Source of the DNA: Calliphora vicina
Lineage: Eukaryota; Arthropoda; Insecta; Diptera; Calliphoridae
Reading direction: 5' to 3'
NCBI RefSeq assembly: GCF_958450345.1
Contig: NC_088781.1
Location: forward strand, 125,669,916-125,733,915
DNA: 64,000 nt
The first letter of the stretch is position 1; every line of letters begins with the position of its first letter. This document shows positions 54,345-64,000 of the stretch, in pieces. Position numbers and translations under genes: made by a program. The notes below the pieces were generated by a model. It was not told where the DNA came from and made no database searches. It saw only the letters and a list, made by a program, of their open reading frames with translations.

Positions 54345-57300
54345 ATCATTCGATTAAAAATTATTCGACTAATCGTGAGAAAAAAATAATTTTTAGATTG
54401 AAAATAAATTTATTAGAGTTTTCGATTATTCGGCAATTATTGACTGAATAAAAATTATTCGAATAATCGAGGAAAAAAATAAATTCATTCGAGTATTCGA
54501 TTGCAAGAGTATTATATTGATTGAATAATATTTTTATTTAAATTGTAAAATTTTATTTATTCGAATAAAAATTATTCGAAAATCGAGGAAAAAAAAATTT
54601 TATTCGAATGAATAAAATTTTTCAATTTAATTTAAAAACGTATTCAATCTGCAATTAATCGAATACTCGAATAAATTAATATTTTCTGAATTATTCGAAT
54701 AATTTTAAAATATTTTTTTTTTAAATTGAAAAATGTTATTTATTCGAATAACCGACGAAAAAAAATTTTATTTATTCGAATAAAAATTATTCGAACAATA
54801 AGAAAAAAAATATTTTTATTCGAATGATAAAATTTTTCAATATAAATAAAAAAGTTATTCGAGGAAAAAATATAAATTTATTCGATTATTCTGCAATTAT
54901 TGATTGAATAATTTTTTTTATTTAAATTGAAAAATTTTACTCATTCGAATAAAAATTATTCGATAATCGAGAAAAAAAAATAATTTTTTTCGAATGTGTA
55001 AAATTCGACGGAAAAAAGAAATTTAGCTTGAAAATTCGATTATTCTGCAATTATTGATGGAACAATTTTTTTATTTAAATTGAAAAATTGTATTTATTCG
55101 AATAATCGAGGAACAAAATTATTTTTATTGGAATGAATAAAATTTTTCAACTTAATTATAAAAGTTATTCGAAATATACGATTAATCTGCAATTATTGAT
55201 TGAATAATTTTTTTTATTTAAATTGAAAAATTTTATTTATTCGAATAATCGGAAAAGAATAATTTTTATTCTAATAAATAAAATTTTTCAATTGAAATAA
55301 AAAAGTTATTCGAGGAAAAAAAATAAATTTAGCTTGAAAATAAATGTATTCGATTAATCTGTAATTATTGATTAAATAATTTTTTTATTTAAATTGAAAA
55401 ATTTTATTTATTAGAATAAAAATTATTCGAATAATCGAAAAAAAAATAATTTTTATTCGAATGAGTAAAATTTTTCAATTTAAATAAAAAGTTATTCGAG
55501 GAAAAAATATTATTGTTTGAATAATTTATTTTACTTAAATTGAAAAATTTAAGTATAATCGAATAATCGTGGAAAAAAATAATTTTTATTCGTATGAGTA
55601 AAATGTTTTAATTTCAATAAAAAAGTTATTCGAAAGAAAAATAAATTTTTTCGATTATTCTGCAATTATTGATTGGATAATTTTTTTATTTAAATTGAAA
55701 ATTTTTATTTTTTCGAATAAAAATTATTCGAATAATTTTGAAAACTTTTATTTATTTGAATAAAAATTATTCGAATAATCGAGGAAAAAAACTTATTCAA
55801 TCAATAACTGCAGAATAATCTAATACTCGAATAAATTTATTTTTTTCTGAATTATTCGAATAATCGAGAAAAAAATTATTTCTATTCGAATGAGTAAAAT
55901 TTTTCAATTTAAATAAAAAAGTTATTCGAAAGAAAACAAAATTAGCTTTAAAATAAATTTATTCGATTAATCTGCAATTATTGATTGAATAATTTTTTTT
56001 TATTTAAATTGAAAAATTTTATTTATTCGAATAATCGAGAAAAAAATAGTTTTTATTAAAATTTTATTTATTTGAATAAAAATTATTCGAATAATCGAGA
56101 AAAAAAATAATTTTTATTCGAATGAGTAAAATTTTTCAATATAAATAAAAAAGTTATTCGAGGGAAAAAATATCTTTAGCTTGGAAATAAATTTATTCGA
56201 TTATTCTGCAATATGTTTTTTTATTCAAATTGAAAAATATTATTTATTCAAATAAAAATTATTCGAATAATCGAGAAAAAACAATAATTTTTATAATACA
56301 ATTAATTAATGAGAAAATTTTTTCAATTAATTGTATTTGTTCGAATAAAAATTATTCGAATAATCGAGGAAAAAAAAAATTTTTATTCGAATGAGTAAAA
56401 TTTTTCAATTTAAATAAAAAAGTAATTCGAAAGAAAAAAATATTGATATTAAATTTATTCGATTATTCTGCTTGATTGATTGAATAATTTTTTTATTTAA
56501 ATTAGAAAATTTTATTTATTCGAATAATCGAGGAAAACAAATATTTTTATTTGAATAAATAACATTTCTCAACATAAATAAAAAATTTATTCGCTTATTC
56601 TGCAATGTGTTTCAATAAATTTTTTATTTGAATTGAAAAATTTTATTTATTCGAATAAAAATTATTCGAAGGAAAAAAATAACTTTTATTTGATGAGGAA
56701 AATTTTTCAATTTATATAAAAAAGGGAAAAATAAATTTAGCTTGAAAATAAATTTATTCGATTATTCGGCAATTATTGATTGAATATTTTTTATTTAAAT
56801 TGAAAATAGTTATTTATTCGAATTATCTAGGAAAAAATATAATTTTTATTCAAATGATTAAAATTTTTCAATTTAAATAAAATAGTTATTCGGAAAAAAA
56901 ATTTTTTGCTCGAAAATAAATTTCTCCGATTGAAATTGAAATATTTTATTTATTCGAATAATCGAGGAAAAAAATAATTTTTATTATAATTTTATTTATT
57001 CGAATAATCGAGAAAAAAAATATTTTTATTCGAATGCGTAAAATTTTTCAATTTAAATTTATTCGAGTATTCGATTGCAAGAGTATTATTGATTGAATAA
57101 TTGTTTTATTTAAATTGAAAAATTTTATTTATTCGAATAAAAATTATTCGAATAATCGAGAAAAAAAATTATTTTTATTCGAATGAGTAAAATTTTTCCA
57201 TTTAAATAAAAAAGTTATTCGATAGAAAAAAAATTTAGCTTGAAAATTAATTTATACGATTATTCGGCAATTATAGATTGAATAATTTTATTTATTCGAA

Positions 57301-58256
57301 TAATCGAGAAAAAAAAAATGTAATCGATTAAGTAAAATTTTTCAATTAAATAAAAAAGTTATTTGAAGAAAAAAAATTTGATTGCAAATAAATTTATTCG
57401 ATTAATCTGCAATTATTTATTGAATATTTTTTTATTTAAATTGAAAAATTTTATTATTCGAATAATCAGGGAAAAAAATAATTTGTATTAAAATTTTATT
57501 TATTCGAATAAAAGATTGCAAGAGTATTATTGATTGAATAATTTTTTTAGTTAAATTGAAAAATTTTTTTTATTCGAATAAAAATTATTCGAATAATCGA
57601 GGAAAAAAAATAATTTTTATTCGATTGAATAAAATTTTTCAGTTTAAAAAAAAGTAACTTATTCAATAAATTGCAGAATAATCAAATAAATTTATTTTTT
57701 CCTGAATTATTCAAATAATTTTTTTATTTAAATTGAAAAATGTTATTTATTCGAATAATCGAGAAAAAAAAATTTTTATATTCGAATGAGTAAAATTTTT
57801 CAATTTAACTAAAATAGTTATTCGAAAAAAAAAATTTAGCTCGAAAATAAATGTTTCCGATTATTCTGCAATAATTATTTTGAATAATTTTTTTTATTTA
57901 AATTGAAAAATTTTATTTATTCGAATAATCGAGGAAAAAATAATCTTTATTAAAATTTTATTTATTCGAATAAAAATTATCCGATAATAGTGGAAAAAAT
58001 AGTTTTTATTCGAATGAGTAAAATATTTCAATTTAAATTTATTCGAGAATTCGATTGCAAGAGTATTATTGATCGGATAATTTTTTATTTAAATTGAAAA
58101 ATTTTATTTATTCGAATAAAATAATTTTTATTCGAATGAGTAAAATTTTTCAATTTAAATTTATTCGAGTATTCGATTGCAATAGTATTTTTAATTGAAT
58201 AATTTTTTAATTTAAATTGAGAAATTTTTTTTATTCGAATAAAAATTATTCGAATC
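54345..58256 (+). repeat. TTATTCGAATAA satellite, ~190-bp units
   Basis: About 20 diverged units with the order TTATTCGATTATTCTGCAAT, TATTGATTGAATAATTTTTT, TTTAAATTGAAAAATTTTAT, TTATTCGAATAAAAATTATT, CGAATAATCGAGGAAAAAAA, GAATGAGTAAAATTTTTCAA. Palindromic TTCGAA-centred motifs recur several times per unit. Ends abruptly at 58256 where LINE sequence starts. Confidence 0.9.
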
Positions 58257-58300
58257 GTCACCTACCAACAGCTCATCACCGCGACAACCTGATGTTTCAC
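58257..58300 (+). pseudogene. LINE RT micro-fragment
   Basis: CGTCACCTACCAACAGCTCA then TCACCGCG matches the RT segments at 60727, 60989 and 61749 of the LINE family described below. It is joined directly to the satellite. Confidence 0.65.
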
Positions 58301-58404
58301 CAACTTTTTTTAAACAATTTTTTTTATCCCAATAATTTTTTTTACCAATTTTTCAACTCAATATTTTTTTCACCATTTTTTTCTCCAATAGTTTTTAATA
58401 TTTA

Positions 58405-58448
58405 TCATTAAAGGTGAAGGGTATGAAGCCTTAATACTACTTGTTTTA
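58405..58448 (+). mobile_element. Mini-me 3' terminus remnant
   Basis: GGTGAAGGGTATGAAGCCTT then ACTACTTGTTTT resembles the 3' end of the mini-me elements without the hairpin. Confidence 0.45.
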
Positions 58449-58985
58449 ATATATTTTACTATTTTTTAAGAAACAGTGTAAATATACATGATGAGCTTAA
58501 TTTTTATTTTTTTTTTCTTAAAGTTAACCAAAACATGAACATTGCTCACTTTTGTCTTTGTTAGTTGTTAAGACAATTTTTTGTTTGCCTAAACATATTA
58601 CTTTAATTTTTTCGTTTGTATTTTGTTTTTTTTTAATATTTGTGTAAAACATGCAGTCTTATTAGACAATAAATAATTGTGTTTTATTGCATTTTTATGT
58701 AAAAATGGGGAAAAAATTGAAATTTATTTATATTTGTTAAATTTTTATTACAATTGTTTTTGAGATTTATACCCTGGTTTTTTTTGTTTAATAAAAACCA
58801 ACAAAAAAGCAATTTAAATTTTGTTTTGTAATCGTACCTCCTCTTAAAACAAAATAATAATAATAAATGAAATATTACCACATAATTGTAACAAATTGTG
58901 GAAAGATTTATGAACTGCTACATTTTAGTTTAAAAAAATCTAAAAGTAAGCAAGGGCAAGTCCATATAATTTATTAAAAAATCGA
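58449..58985. other. AT-rich, no gene seen
   Basis: T-rich and A-rich runs with no repeat unit or coding frame of note. Confidence 0.5.
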
Positions 58986-58989
58986 AACT

Positions 58990-59345
58990 AGAATTCAAGA
59001 TTTGTTGAATGGTTATTTGATGGCCAGGCCATCACCGTTAGCGGCGTTCCACGCAGCTCATGTCACATGATACATTCTACACGAGCGATTTGAGGGCATG
59101 GTCATCTTACATGGAGGTGATGTAAACTGCATCGTTTGATTCGATTCCGTTGGATTTTTTCTTGTTTGGTTTTCTTAAGTCGCAGATCTATGCTAATAAG
59201 ACACAAAACACAGCGATCCTCAAAACATAACCATCATGTCATCAGTCAAATACAGCCTGATTCATGCGTCAAAGTCATGGAAAATTTAACATTTCTGATG
59301 AGCGCTACACAGCAAAGCACGATATTGCATACATAATGACATCTA
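58990..59345 (+). pseudogene. Mariner transposase C-terminal relic
   Basis: Frames read HERFEGMVILHGGDVNCIV, then FDSIPLDFFLFGFLKSQIYA and NKTQ, then PDSCVKVMENLTFLMSATQQ. These match mariner ...NWPPRSCDLTPLDFFLWGFLKS..YANKP... to the C-terminus. The third catalytic Asp position (D in PLD) is present. Frameshifts disable it. Confidence 0.78.
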
Positions 59346-59519
59346 TAGACCTTTTAAATAATCAAACATGTTGATAATATCTCACACACAATTTGTTTTA
59401 TTTAAATTTAAAGATAGGACGCGCTTAATGAAAGATCCTTTTCCCTTATAACTCAAGGTGAAGGGTGTAATTAGTATTAAAGACCTTTTATAAACATAAC
59501 CACGATCTTTTATAAAATC

Positions 59520-60470
59520 TTAAATGTTTTTTCTACCGCAACTGCAGCAGCAAATACCAACATCGCCACTAAAACTCTCTATTGCGTTCCGGAGACCTGG
59601 TCTGATATCAAATTTCAGTTCAACTGCAATGAAATCTTTAGGACACTGGAGGTATATAACCCGATTCCAGGAGACAAATATTACGAAAAATTCCAGCCTG
59701 CACAATGGATACATCGTTCTCCAAAAAGACCGTACCAGAGGCAATGGTGGAGGCACTGCATCTATCATCCACACCACCTTGCTATAGAGTTCTTTCACTT
59801 GAAGTTCCCATTAGATAACAACACCGTGAAGGCCAAGGTATTGCGGTGAGATCAGTGGAAACGGAGTACGAGATCTATAATCTCTACGTTGCGCTAGAAG
59901 CATACAGTCTGCCGTCCCGACTTCAGGATCCTTCTAGACGGTGATACGCATGTGGTCCATGGGATCTTAGAACTCGAACATAGGAGAAGACTGGAGAGGA
60001 ACGTTGCTGGCGGAACAAATCTACTAATCAACTTTCAGAATTCTGAATGATAATGCTCCCACATGGATCACTACAGAGAGTCCGATCAACTACCCAAGCT
60101 GGCGAGTATTAGTTTCTGTAGAATCAGACCACTTACCTATAATCTTTTGGCTGGACCGACGCTACGAGTTCATTGGCTCTGAATGATGTATTACATTAAC
60201 CAAACGAAAACCAAGATAATTCACCGATCGGATCTTCAATGATCTTCCAATGTACACCAAGCAGATATAAGTTACGGGAAATCTTCAAAGCGACAGCTAA
60301 TTGCTTCAGTCTAGACTCGCAAATGAGCGTGATAAGATCCGAAGTACCAGCAATGATGACCCAAGGATCTCACAGCTGAATCGCGATATCAGGAGGTTGG
60401 TAAATGAGGATAAGCGGAAAAATTGGTTAGATCATCTGAAGAACTTGCATTCAAAAGTTTGGTAAGTTGT
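59520..60470 (+). pseudogene. LINE ORF2 endonuclease domain relic
   Basis: An APE-type endonuclease in several shifted frames: QFNCNEI, FQETNI, NGYIVLQKDRTRGNGGGTAS, GIAVRSVETEYEIYNLYVAL, NIGEDWRGTLLAEQI, VSVESDHLPIIF (the SDH catalytic motif), then LANERDKIRSTSNDDPRISQ and LNRDIRRLVNEDKRKNWLDH at the linker to RT. The order is collinear with intact Jockey/CR1-like LINEs. Stops are frequent. Confidence 0.82.
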
Positions 60471-60619
60471 AGTCTACAGATAACAGTGTCGCTATTAAGT
60501 TTGCATGTATAAAAATATTCGATACTGAACGGTGCCTCGCGTGCATTCTGCCGGCATTTTATTCAGCTCACTCAGAGAGACAAGTCGAAGTGTTGTTCGC
60601 TAACTACACAAACTTGCAG

Positions 60620-61250
60620 TCGCAGACTGGTTTTTAAAGAGTCAGCAAGAAGCCTAATAATGCCAATCATCCCAATTATGGAATGAAGGTGAATGTGGGA
60701 CAATACTACAGAACGCTCACCTGCTCCGTCACCTACCAGCAGCTCGTCACCAGCATGATTTCCGCAAAATGTACAGCACCTCCATCTGTAGATTTCAGAA
60801 CTCTTAAACCAGCAGAGGACTTGTAAAATGAAGTTCTCTCAGTCTCAGACACTGGTTTTTAATGTGTCAGCAAGAAGCCTAATAATCCCAATCATCCCAA
60901 TCTTCAAACATGGAAAGAAGGTGAATGTGGGACAATCCTACAGAATGATATCCCTCTTGTCCCCTGTCCCAAAGACTAGCTAAGCAGTCACCTACCAACA
61001 GCTCATCACCAGCATGGTTTTGGCAAAAAATACAGCACCACCACAATATTAACCGTCATTGTCACTCAGATCTCACAAGACTTAAACCTGCAGAGGCCTT
61101 GTGAAAGGAAGATCCTCGTTAGGGTCCCCATGATACCCCCACATATTCAACCAGCCAATCCCATCTCACTGTTGCAGCAAGGAGCCTAATAATACCCGTT
61201 GACTGAAAAAGTTACCCAATTTTTAAATTTGGAAAGCACTGAGGTACTGT
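60620..61250 (+). pseudogene. LINE RT fragments, tandemly repeated
   Basis: Successive pieces of the same RT region begin near 60620 (QYYRTLTCSVTYQQLVTSM), 60850 (SLIIPIIPIFKHGKKVNVGQ, then SYRMISLLSPVPKTS) and 61175 (a short piece of the same start). The CACCTACCA(G/A)CAGCTC(G/A)TCA stretch recurs. This is either internal tandem duplication or nested insertion. None is intact. Confidence 0.75.
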
Positions 61251-61254
61251 CCTA

Positions 61255-61700
61255 CAGGACAGGACAATTAATTTTTTCAATAAAAACTGATTTGTAACAT
61301 GTCGCTATCCAAAGAAATGAAATATTGTAACATTCTATTTTAGCAACATGTTGCTGAAGTATTATTGCAGTTCGATAATGTCTCATAGATGTTACCACAA
61401 TATCTTACTATACTAAGAAAAAAATGTTATAATCATATAAAAATCATTTGCAACATGTTGCAAGGTCGAAATTCCTTTTGACATTATGATTTCTTTAAGA
61501 TAATTCTTGGCAACATGTTGCTATTCTGTATTTCAAGGAAAAATTTTATTTAGCAAAAGTATTTAACAACATGTTGCCAAAGTCTTAGTACAAATCAAGG
61601 CCGGAAAATTAATTTTATTTCTTAGCAACATGTTGCTGACTAAAAATACAAGCTATACTTTCTAGAGTTCTAGAATGCCTCATATATGTTAACACCTGTG
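61255..61700 (+). repeat. GCAACATGTTGC palindrome repeat, copy 1
   Basis: The 12-bp palindrome, or a one-end-worn version, occurs near 61360, 61451, 61511, 61567 and 61624, each with different flanks. The whole block is about 95% identical by eye to 63285-63720. It splits the LINE relic. Confidence 0.88.
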
Positions 61701-62035
61701 TCACCTGTCTCAAAGACTAATGAAGCTCTTCTTCTCACCTAATTGAACTGTCACCTACCAATAGTTTGTCTCCAGAATGGATTTCGACAAATATACACAC
61801 CTCCACAACATTAACCGCCATTGCCACTCAGATCTCACAAGACATAAACCAGCAGAAGCCTTGTGGAAGAACGAACCTCCTCAGGGCCCCCACATATTCT
61901 ACCTCACTTTGTCCAATGGATTTATGGACTAACCCAGGATCAGCACAATTTCATGGCCTGGATATCGATGCTGAACCCTTAGTTTAGCAAATTATATTGT
62001 TTTTGCTGTTACAACAACAACTGCTATATCTAAAT
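61690..62035 (+). pseudogene. LINE fragment, RT start fused to ORF2 C-terminus
   Basis: It reads CHLSQRLMKLFF, then TTLTAIATQISQDINQQKPC from the RT start, and passes straight into RAPTYSTSLCPMDLWTNPGS and QFHGLDIDAEPLV with a stop at 61985. This is the ORF2 C-terminus seen at 19455. The catalytic RT centre has been deleted without breaking the frame. A TGTTACAACAACAA tail follows. Confidence 0.8.
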
Positions 62036-63190
62036 TGATTTTCAAATGGTCAAATTCTTCTATTTAATAAATTCGAAATGCCATAATTGAAACAACACAC
62101 TATTAGCACTCATTATCTAAAACGAAACCGGGCAATTTCTTAATGATTTCATAAAAATTTGTTTTGAAAACAAGCTAAAATTTAGTTCATTGTTCTTCAA
62201 CTATTAAGTACTTTTTTTTGGTTTAGCAGTTAAAATTAAATGCACTACATAAGAAAAGGCAGCAATCATATACAAAAAAAATGGAAACATATGCATTAAA
62301 TTTGCCTCAGACTCATGTTCATAAGGCACGCTTAGATGCACTTGATTGCATTTTAGCATGTAAGTGCAACATATGTTGTGTTGGCTTGCAACTAAGTTTG
62401 TGCTGAAACATTATTTTCAAAATTATTAAAAATAAATTTGATTTAAGGTTTTTTGTTTGCAAATAAAACAACATAAAACCATTTGAGTTGAGAAATGCGT
62501 TGTTAAAACATTTCATAAATTGAATATAAAAACATCTATGTTTATTTAATTATATTTTGTTTATAGTTTTACAAACAAATAAAAATATATAAACAAAATA
62601 ATACAATAAATAAATGATACCAGTACCACCAGCGGTGTTTTGTTTTTTATTTATTTTTTTCATTTTCAAAACTTTTGTTACTATTTAAGTACTAACTACT
62701 ACATACAGTTTATGTTACTGTTGCTGGTTTTTTATTTAATTTTTAACATTTTGCTTTAACAGTAATTAAGTTCATGGTATTAAACTTTCAGAAAATTATT
62801 GCAAAAAACTCCAAAAAAAAATTCACAAAAATAAAGCAAAAAAACTTAAATTTTCGAAAAGAGAAATCAAATCTACTATATTTTTATACAATATATATAA
62901 ATAGTGCTGAATTTGTGCAATAATAATATAACTCAAAATGTAAATGAACTTACAAAAAACTAGCAAAAATTAAAACACAGAAATACTTGTACTACAACAG
63001 ACATAAAAAACAAAAGCTGATGGTGTTAAATGAAAGAGATTTAAATCAAAATTTTATATGAGTTTTACATCTTAAGTCTTTTGTTTGGGGATTTTTTCTA
63101 AAAATAAACAAAAAAAACAACGATTTTTAGAGGTAAAGTGAGAATTTTTCACAAAAAAAAATTAAATTTTTAAAGCAAAATTATGTTCTC
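62036..63190. other. AT-rich spacer, no gene seen
   Basis: Poly-A and poly-T runs. No coding frame or repeat unit. Confidence 0.5.
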
Positions 63191-64000
63191 AGAAATCTCA
63201 ATATTTAAATGTTGCAGTTCTTTGCAACATGTTGCTATACTTTTGTTAAAAGGATTTTTCTCAACATTTAACTATATAGAGAAAACAATTTTTCAATAAA
63301 ACTGATTTAAAACATGTCGCTATCCAAAGAAATGAAATATTGTAACATTCTATTTTAGCAACATGTTGCTGAACTATTATTGCAGTTCTATAATGTCTCA
63401 TAGATGTTATCACAATATCTTACTATACTAAGAAAAAATGTTATAATCATATAAAAATCATTTGCAACATGTTGCAAGGCCGAAATTCCTTTTGACATTA
63501 TGATTTCTTTAAGATAATTCTTGGCAACATGTTGCTATTCTGTATTTCAAGGAAAACTTTTATTTAGCAAAAGTATTTAAAAACATGTTGCCAAAGTCTT
63601 AGTACAAATCAAGGCCGGAAAATGAATTTTATTTCTTAGCAACATGTTGCTGACTAAAAATATATGTTATACTTTCCAGAGTTCTAGAATGCCTCATAGA
63701 TGTTAACACAAAATGTTACCATACAAAGAAAATATTTTTATAATCATATAAAAATCATTTGGAATTATGGAATTATGAATTCTTTAAGATAATTCTTGGC
63801 AACATGTTGCTATACTGTATTTTAGAAAAATAAATTATTGAACAAAAGTGTTTGGCAACATGTTGCTGAAGTCTTAGTACAATTCAAGGCCTGGATTTTA
63901 TTTCTTTGCAACATGTTGCTGACTATAAAAATAAAAATCATTTGCAACATGTTGCAAGACCGAAATGCCTTTTGAAATTATGATTCTTTAAGATAATTCT
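63190..64000 (+). repeat. GCAACATGTTGC palindrome repeat, copy 2
   Basis: The palindrome occurs near 63221, 63357, 63461, 63522, 63580 (worn), 63639, 63798, 63856, 63909 and 63945. After 63720 the unit starts again with changes, so this is a tandem array running past the right edge of the window. Confidence 0.9.

Overview
This is nuclear DNA from a fly (Diptera), most likely a calyptrate with a large, repeat-rich genome. Three things point that way. The only clear host gene is a close orthologue of the Drosophila ionotropic receptor Ir40a, with short insect-type introns. The dispersed elements are of the INE-1/DINE-1/mini-me type, with (TA)n next to GTCY repeats. The intergenic DNA is very AT-rich and full of minisatellites. 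The species cannot be named from the sequence. There are no rRNA, tRNA, CRISPR or bacterial-style operon features. Layout: 1-1415 is a 35-bp minisatellite. 1416-3060 has no gene. 3060-11250 is a satellite rich in AACCGGTT, partly organised in about 1.92-kb higher-order units and interrupted at 9166-10555 by the 35-bp minisatellite in the opposite orientation. 11500-17340 holds unassigned DNA, a LINE tail, a diverged array of about 300-bp units and a mini-me element. 17690-17864 is a well-formed candidate first coding exon of an unrecognised plus-strand gene. 18300-23460 is a mosaic of LINE relics and a diverged 35-bp array. Ir40a lies on the minus strand from 35456 to 24106. Nine exons can be defined to the base, giving 744 codons with phase preserved at every junction. 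The tenth, encoding the end of the last membrane segment and the tail, was not found. Six of the eight resolved introns are 54-65 bp. Introns 1 and 7 are about 4.4 kb each: intron 1 holds a cluster of mini-me elements, and intron 7 holds a 114-bp minisatellite, a 35-bp array, an 11-bp satellite and a foldback element. 36470-42130 is upstream DNA filled with mini-me copies, a DNA transposon with 33-bp terminal inverted repeats, and mariner remains. 42780-48830 holds two arrays of a 58-bp repeat around a second 11-bp array. 50900-51600 is a broken mariner, and 51724-53078 a third 11-bp array with a one-base variant unit in the opposite orientation. 54345-58256 is a satellite of TTATTCGAATAA-like palindromes. 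58257-61990 contains mariner and LINE wreckage. 61255-61700 and 63190-64000 carry a repeat dotted with the perfect palindrome GCAACATGTTGC. The only biology that can be assigned is one hygroreceptor gene. It lies in a dense, young and still changing repeat landscape, where several satellites look related by descent and several carry regularly repeated, protein-site-like palindromes.
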